Assembly (NCBI GenBank): GCA_947589485.1 | Contig: CANQBK010000014.1 | Coordinates: forward strand, 1 to 38,135 | Direction: 5' to 3' | DNA length: 38,135 nt | From: an uncultured Clostridia bacterium | Lineage (GTDB): Bacteria > Bacillota > Clostridia > Oscillospirales > Acutalibacteraceae | In this document: positions 33,721 to 38,135 of the stretch, piece after piece | Layout: every line of letters begins with the position of its first letter | How positions within the stretch are numbered: the stretch's first letter is position 1 | Translations under genes and position numbers: made by a program | The notes under the pieces: generated by a model | Database searches by the model: none | Seen by the model: the letters and a program-made list of their open reading frames with translations, nothing else | What the model was told of the DNA's origin: nothing

Positions 33721-36700
33721 TCAGTTTTCGTCATCGTCCGGACCGTCTATGTCGAACAAAACATCACTGCTGTCATCATAAAAGTCCTCGCTGTCGCTTT
33801 CGTCAAGCAGATCCTCATCATCAGGTTCTCCGTCCGAATTTTCGATTTGATAGCCGTCGTGATCGTCAGTCATAACATTCTTTTCGTTAAGAGAGGATTC
33901 ATTCGGATTTATGTCATCGTCAATATCAACACGAAGATCTATCTCTTTACCCTCTTTATCAAGAACCTTAACATCAAGGGCAAGTGACTGAAGTTCTTTA
34001 ATAAGTACCTTGAATGATTCCGGAATACCCGGCTTTGGAATATTTTGTCCCTTAACTATTGATTCATAGGTTTTAACTCTTCCAACAACATCATCGGATT
34101 TGACGGTCAATATTTCCTGAAGCGTATATGCGGCGCCGTATGCCTCAAGCGCCCAAACCTCCATTTCACCGAAACGCTGACCGCCAAATTGAGCTTTACC
34201 GCCCAAAGGCTGTTGTGTAACGAGTGAATACGGACCGGTTGAACGCGCGTGTATTTTGTCATCAACAAGGTGATGCAATTTAAGATAATACATATATCCA
34301 ACGGTAACGGGATTGTCAAAATACTCTCCGGTACGTCCGTCTTTAAGCCATATTTTTCCGTCCTCGCTTATTCCCGCATCGCGGAAGCAATCGAAAATAT
34401 CCTGTTCGTGAGCACCGTCAAATACGGGCGTCATTATCTTCCAGCCCAAAGCCTTTGCGGCATAACCGAGGTGTACTTCAAGCACCTGACCTATGTTCAT
34501 TCGTGACGGTACGCCCAACGGGTTAAGCACAATGTCAAGCGGTCTGCCGTCGGGAAGGAAAGGCATATCCTCTTCGGGAAGAACTCTGGAAACAACGCCC
34601 TTGTTTCCGTGACGTCCCGCCATTTTGTCGCCGACCTGTATTTTACGTTTTTGTGCAATATAGCAGCGAACCACTTTATTTACACCCGGAGCAAGCTCGT
34701 CCTCGCTGTTTTCCTTGGTAAATATTTTTACATCGACAATTATTCCGTATTCTCCGTGAGGCACACGCAAAGATGTGTCGCGCACTTCTCTTGATTTCTC
34801 TCCGAATATTGCTCGGAGCAGTCTTTCTTCTGCGGTAAGCTCGGTTTCTCCCTTAGGCGTAACCTTACCTACAAGAATGTCGCCGGCGTGAACCTCTGCA
34901 CCAACGTGGATAATTCCGTTTTCGTCAAGATCCTTTAACTGGTCGTCGCCTATGTTCGGAATATCCCTTGTTATTTCCTCCGGACCGAGCTTTGTATCTC
35001 TGGCTTCCGTTTCGTATTCTTCTATATGAATAGAAGTATAAACGTCATCACGAACAATTTTTTCATTTATAAGTACGGCGTCCTCATAGTTATAGCCTTC
35101 CCATGTCATAAAGCCGATAAGAGCATTTTTGCCCAGGCTTATTTCGCCGTTGCTTGTGGCGGGACCGTCGGCAAGAACCTCGTTTGCCTCTACTCTCTGT
35201 CCGACATCAACTATCGGAATTTGATTTATACAGGTTCCCTGGTTTGAACGCATAAATTTTGTAACTTTAAATTCCTGTGTTCTGCCCGAATCGTACCTTA
35301 CTTTTATTTTGTCCGCACTTACATAAGTTACCTCGCCGGGCTCCTCGGAAAGGATACAAACACCCGAATCGACGCCTGCCTTGTACTCCATACCGGTGCC
35401 GACAATCGGAGATTCCGTAACAAGAAGCGGTACAGCCTGCCTCTGCATATTCGCACCCATAAGCGCACGGTTGGCGTCATCGTTTTCAAGGAAAGGAATC
35501 ATAGCGGTTGCGACTGACACAACCATTTTCGGCGAAACGTCCATATAGTCTGCCTTTTCCCTTTCAACCTCGACAAACTCGTCTTTGTGTCTGCCGACGA
35601 TTTTTTTATGGACAAAACGGTTATTTTCATCTAAGGGTTCGTTTGCCTGGGCAACTATAAAGTTATCCTCTACATCTGCCGTCATATATTCAACCTTATC
35701 GGTAACTATTCCCGTTTCTTTGTCAACCTTGCGGAACGGTGCTTCTATAAGACCGTACTCGTTTATTTTCGCAAATGTTGCAAGATAGGATATAAGTCCT
35801 ATGTTAGGACCTTCAGGCGTTTCGATAGGACACATACGTCCGTAATGGGTATAATGAACATCTCGAACTTCAAATCCCGCACGGTCCCTTGAAAGACCTC
35901 CGGGTCCGAGTGCAGAAAGACGTCTTTTATGTGTAAGCTCCGCAAGCGGATTGTTTTGATCCATAAACTGTGAAAGCGGCGAAGAACCGAAAAATTCTTT
36001 AATTGCCGCCGTTACAGGTCTTATGTTTATAAGTGCGTTTGGCGGGAGATGCTCCAAATCCTGTGCTTGAAGCGTCATACGTTCCCTTATAACTCTTTCA
36101 AGCCTTGCGAATCCTATTCTGAATTGATTCTGCAAAAGTTCACCGACAGAGCGTATACGTCTGTTTCCCAGATGGTCAATATCATCTGTTGTTCCCACGC
36201 CGCTTGCAAGTGAATTCATATAATTTATGGTGGCAAAAATATCGTCGGTAATTATATGTTTCGGAACCAGCTCGTCCTTGCGTCTTTTTAACGTACTTTT
36301 AAGCATTTCCTTGTCGTCGCCGCAGGTATCGAGTATTTCACGCAAAACGCTGAAACGCACTTTTTCGTTTATTCCACATTCCTTGTCTGTATCGAAATCA
36401 ACATATTTTGAAATATCGACCATACCGTTTGAAATAATTTTTACGGGTTCGCCGTTCGGTGATTTAACATAAGCAACCGTAACGCCCTTGTTTTCTATTT
36501 CAACGGCTTTTTCCTTTGAGATAAATTCATCGGCATCTGCAAGAATTTCTCCCGTTGTGGGGTCTGCAACAGGCTCGGCAAGGACTTGATTTGCAAGTCT
36601 GTTTGAAATACCGAGTTTTTTATTGTACTTGTATCTTCCGACCCTTGACATATCATATCTTCTGGGGTCAAAGAAGAGCATATCTATATGTGCCTGAGCG

Positions 36701-37455
36701 CTTTCGACCGTAGGCGGCTCACTCGGGCGCAGTTTTCTGTAAATTTCCTTAAGGGCATCGTCCTGGTTGTCGGTCGTATCCTTTTCTATTGTTGCGAGTA
36801 TTCTGTCGTCCGCTCCGAAATAATCTATTATTTCCTGGTCGGTGCCAAGTCCCAGCGCACGAATAAAAACGGTAACGGGAATTTTACGGTTTTTGTCGAT
36901 ACGCACATAAAATACGTCGTTTACATCGTTTTCATATTCAAGCCAAGCACCCCTGTTCGGGATTACGGTTGCGCTGAACAACTGTTTTCCGGTTTTGTCA
37001 TAGTCCATTTTATAGTAAACGCCGGGAGATCTTACAAGCTGTGAAACAATAACACGTTCGGCACCGTTTATAACAAATGTACCGCTCGGCGTCATAAGAG
37101 GAAAATCTCCCATAAACACGGTCGATTCCTTTATTTCCGAGGTTTCCCTGTTAAAAAGTCTTGCTTTCACTTTAAGGGGAGCGGCGTAAGTCACATCTCT
37201 TTCCTTACATTCCGCTATTGTGTAGTTAGGGTGGTCAACCTCAAGGGTATAGTCAACAAAATCAAGAACAAGATTTCCCGAATAGTCCGTTATACCCGAA
37301 ACATCTTCAAAGACCTCGTGAAGTCCCTTTTCAAGGAACCACTTGTAAGAGTCCTTCTGAATCTCGATAAGGTTGGGCATTTCCAAAACCTCGTCAATAT
37401 GGGAAAAACTCATTCTCTCGGTTTTTCCGAGACGCACCGGTTTGACGTTTACCAT
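33721..37455 (-). CDS. rpoB: RNA polymerase beta subunit with acidic C-terminal tail
   Basis: This is a complete beta subunit of 1244 aa. The rifampicin-binding region reads [20 protein letters not shown] then [10 protein letters not shown], with sensitive-type residues at the classical Asp, His and Ser positions. [24 protein letters not shown] and [19 protein letters not shown](Y)GA are intact. The last ~62 residues (coded at about 33724-33909) form an Asp/Glu/Ser-rich tail, giving about 50 residues more than B. subtilis RpoB. The ATG at 37455 has GGAG 7 nt upstream. rplL, which usually precedes rpoB, is not adjacent; a promoter at 37660-37688 and a repeat block lie upstream instead. Confidence 0.99.
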   Translation of the reverse strand: MVNVKPVRLGKTERMSFSHIDEVLEMPNLIEIQKDSYKWFLEKGLHEVFEDVSGITDYSGNLVLDFVDYTLEVDHPNYTIAECKERDVTYAAPLKVKARLFNRETSEIKESTVFMGDFPLMTPSGTFVINGAERVIVSQLVRSPGVYYKMDYDKTGKQLFSATVIPNRGAWLEYENDVNDVFYVRIDKNRKIPVTVFIRALGLGTDQEIIDYFGADDRILATIEKDTTDNQDDALKEIYRKLRPSEPPTVESAQAHIDMLFFDPRRYDMSRVGRYKYNKKLGISNRLANQVLAEPVADPTTGEILADADEFISKEKAVEIENKGVTVAYVKSPNGEPVKIISNGMVDISKYVDFDTDKECGINEKVRFSVLREILDTCGDDKEMLKSTLKRRKDELVPKHIITDDIFATINYMNSLASGVGTTDDIDHLGNRRIRSVGELLQNQFRIGFARLERVIRERMTLQAQDLEHLPPNALINIRPVTAAIKEFFGSSPLSQFMDQNNPLAELTHKRRLSALGPGGLSRDRAGFEVRDVHYTHYGRMCPIETPEGPNIGLISYLATFAKINEYGLIEAPFRKVDKETGIVTDKVEYMTADVEDNFIVAQANEPLDENNRFVHKKIVGRHKDEFVEVEREKADYMDVSPKMVVSVATAMIPFLENDDANRALMGANMQRQAVPLLVTESPIVGTGMEYKAGVDSGVCILSEEPGEVTYVSADKIKVRYDSGRTQEFKVTKFMRSNQGTCINQIPIVDVGQRVEANEVLADGPATSNGEISLGKNALIGFMTWEGYNYEDAVLINEKIVRDDVYTSIHIEEYETEARDTKLGPEEITRDIPNIGDDQLKDLDENGIIHVGAEVHAGDILVGKVTPKGETELTAEERLLRAIFGEKSREVRDTSLRVPHGEYGIIVDVKIFTKENSEDELAPGVNKVVRCYIAQKRKIQVGDKMAGRHGNKGVVSRVLPEEDMPFLPDGRPLDIVLNPLGVPSRMNIGQVLEVHLGYAAKALGWKIMTPVFDGAHEQDIFDCFRDAGISEDGKIWLKDGRTGEYFDNPVTVGYMYYLKLHHLVDDKIHARSTGPYSLVTQQPLGGKAQFGGQRFGEMEVWALEAYGAAYTLQEILTVKSDDVVGRVKTYESIVKGQNIPKPGIPESFKVLIKELQSLALDVKVLDKEGKEIDLRVDIDDDINPNESSLNEKNVMTDDHDGYQIENSDGEPDDEDLLDESDSEDFYDDSSDVLFDIDGPDDDEN

Positions 37456-37659
37456 ACAATCACTCCATTCAAATTTGTTGCGTTCCGTATGTTGTTTAAT
37501 TTTGCACCGTTTCTTAACAAACGAAAGCGGACATAAAATACACCTGACAGCAAAGCCAAAAATTATACTTGATTTTTTGTTTCATTTGTGCTAATATGCT
37601 TTTGGTCGGTAATAAAAAAACTTAAAAAAAGATACTTTTATACTATGGTGCATTGAATA

Positions 37660-37688
37660 ACTATACCATTAAAGCCTTTTGCTGTCAA
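37660..37688 (-). promoter_or_regulatory. Sigma-A promoter for rpoB-rpoC
   Basis: On the minus strand a perfect TTGACA (complement of 37683-37688) and TATAGT (complement of 37660-37665) are separated by 17 nt. The transcript would have a leader of about 195 nt before the rpoB start. A second TATAAT (complement of 37562-37567) has no good -35. The -35 and spacer lie inside the hairpin at 37672-37709. Confidence 0.82.
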
Positions 37689-37720
37689 GTGTTTTTCAGC
37701 AAAAGGCTTATTTTTTTATT
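37671..37720 (+). terminator. Terminator-like palindrome overlapping the rpoB promoter
   Basis: AAGCCTTTTGCTG (37672-37684) and CAGCAAAAGGCTT (37697-37709) form a perfect 13-bp stem with a 12-nt loop. On the + strand ATTTTTTTATTT follows, a classic terminator tail. On the minus strand only CTTTAATGG follows, so it would be a poor terminator for genes upstream of rpoB. Polarity thus points away from rpoB. Confidence 0.7.
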
Positions 37721-37805
37721 TACTGTTCATTTTTTTAATGTTACATTCGGTGTTTCGCATTAAGGCACACCCGGACACGTTGATACTTTTTCCGACCTTT
37801 TCAGA

Positions 37806-38135
37806 CTTAAAACCCGCCAAAGGCTCCGGCGCAGTGCCTGCGCCCCCGATTCGCGAAGTCGTTCGCTCCGCTCACTCTTAACTCGAACAATAAATACCTT
37901 CACGCGGCGTAAGCTAATATAATTGAATATGATAATTAAAGGCTCCCACACCGGCTCGCGCCGAAACTTTTAACTATGGGTACATTAACTTATGTCGCGC
38001 GAATGTACTTATCTCTTTCAGTACGAGCGAACGGAGTGAGCGATAACGCGAATCGCCTGCGCCGGCTCGGCGCATTTTCGCCCGCCTTTTTTAAAAGGCG
38101 GCAGGGTCAAGGGACAGCGTCCCTTGTCGCAGTCC
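37806..38135 (+). repeat. Modular hairpin repeat block at right edge
   Basis: The first half (37806-37945) matches units 1-2 at 4132-4395: GGCGCAGTGCCTGCGCC, CGTTCGCTCCGCTCACTCTTAA and an ACGCGGCGTAAGC segment. The second half (37963-38073) matches unit 2 at 25580-25710, including GTACATT/AATGTAC, GAGCGAACGGAGTGAGCGA and GCGCCG-GCT-CGGCGC. The last stretch holds new stems in the same style: CCGCCTTTT/AAAAGGCGG (38082-38101) and AAGGGAC-AGC-GTCCCTT (38110-38126). The block continues beyond the window. The 85 nt between the rpoB terminator-like hairpin and this block show nothing recognisable. Confidence 0.88.

Overview
The window looks like part of the chromosome of a low-GC Clostridia bacterium, possibly an uncultured Oscillospirales-like lineage. 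This rests on AT-rich codon use, Gram-positive-type RpoB/RpoC, the gene order plsX-rnc-radical SAM-smc-ftsY, and a LytTR/DUF3021/ABC exporter cassette. No rRNA, tRNA, CRISPR array, transposase or phage gene is visible.

Layout. 1-4120 (+): a small two-TM protein and a 985-residue YhgE/Pip-type membrane protein. 4814-8953 (-): a compact operon of LytTR regulator, DUF3021 membrane protein, ABC ATPase and two ABC-2 permeases, with a candidate LytTR-responsive promoter at 8986-9050. 9211-11875 (-): rpsU with a strong promoter, then yqeG, a small conserved protein, aroQ and an M24 peptidase. 12231-25311 (-): a long housekeeping block, in transcription order plsX, rnc, an Elp3-like radical SAM gene, smc, ftsY, rdgB, yhbY, nadD, yqeK, rsfS and leuS. 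25832-26491 (-): a metallophosphoesterase with altered metal-site motifs. 26719-29942 (+): a D,D-carboxypeptidase, a GGR-type flavoprotein, a broken antitoxin-like stub behind a palindromic promoter, and a DUF4240-like gene. 30152-37455 (-): rpoB-rpoC with their own promoter.

The most unusual DNA feature is a family of modular repeats built from perfect short hairpins, many with 3-nt loops (for example TTAAGGGC-TCC-GCCCTTAA, CCAAAGGC-TCC-GCCTTTGG, GCGCCG-GCT-CGGCGC). It fills four intergenic blocks: 1-185, 4132-4812, 25369-25756 and 37806-38135. A probable remnant lies between smc and ftsY. Modules are swapped, deleted and tandemly duplicated between copies. The blocks sit between transcription units and several hairpins are followed by T-runs on one strand, so they may act as insulators or terminators.

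Other points of interest are an acidic C-terminal tail on FtsY carrying a duplicated DEWL(R/K)SWR motif, an acidic tail on RpoB, an rpoB promoter lying inside a 13-bp perfect palindrome that reads as a terminator on the opposite strand, and near-duplicate terminator sequences flanking the DUF4240 gene.
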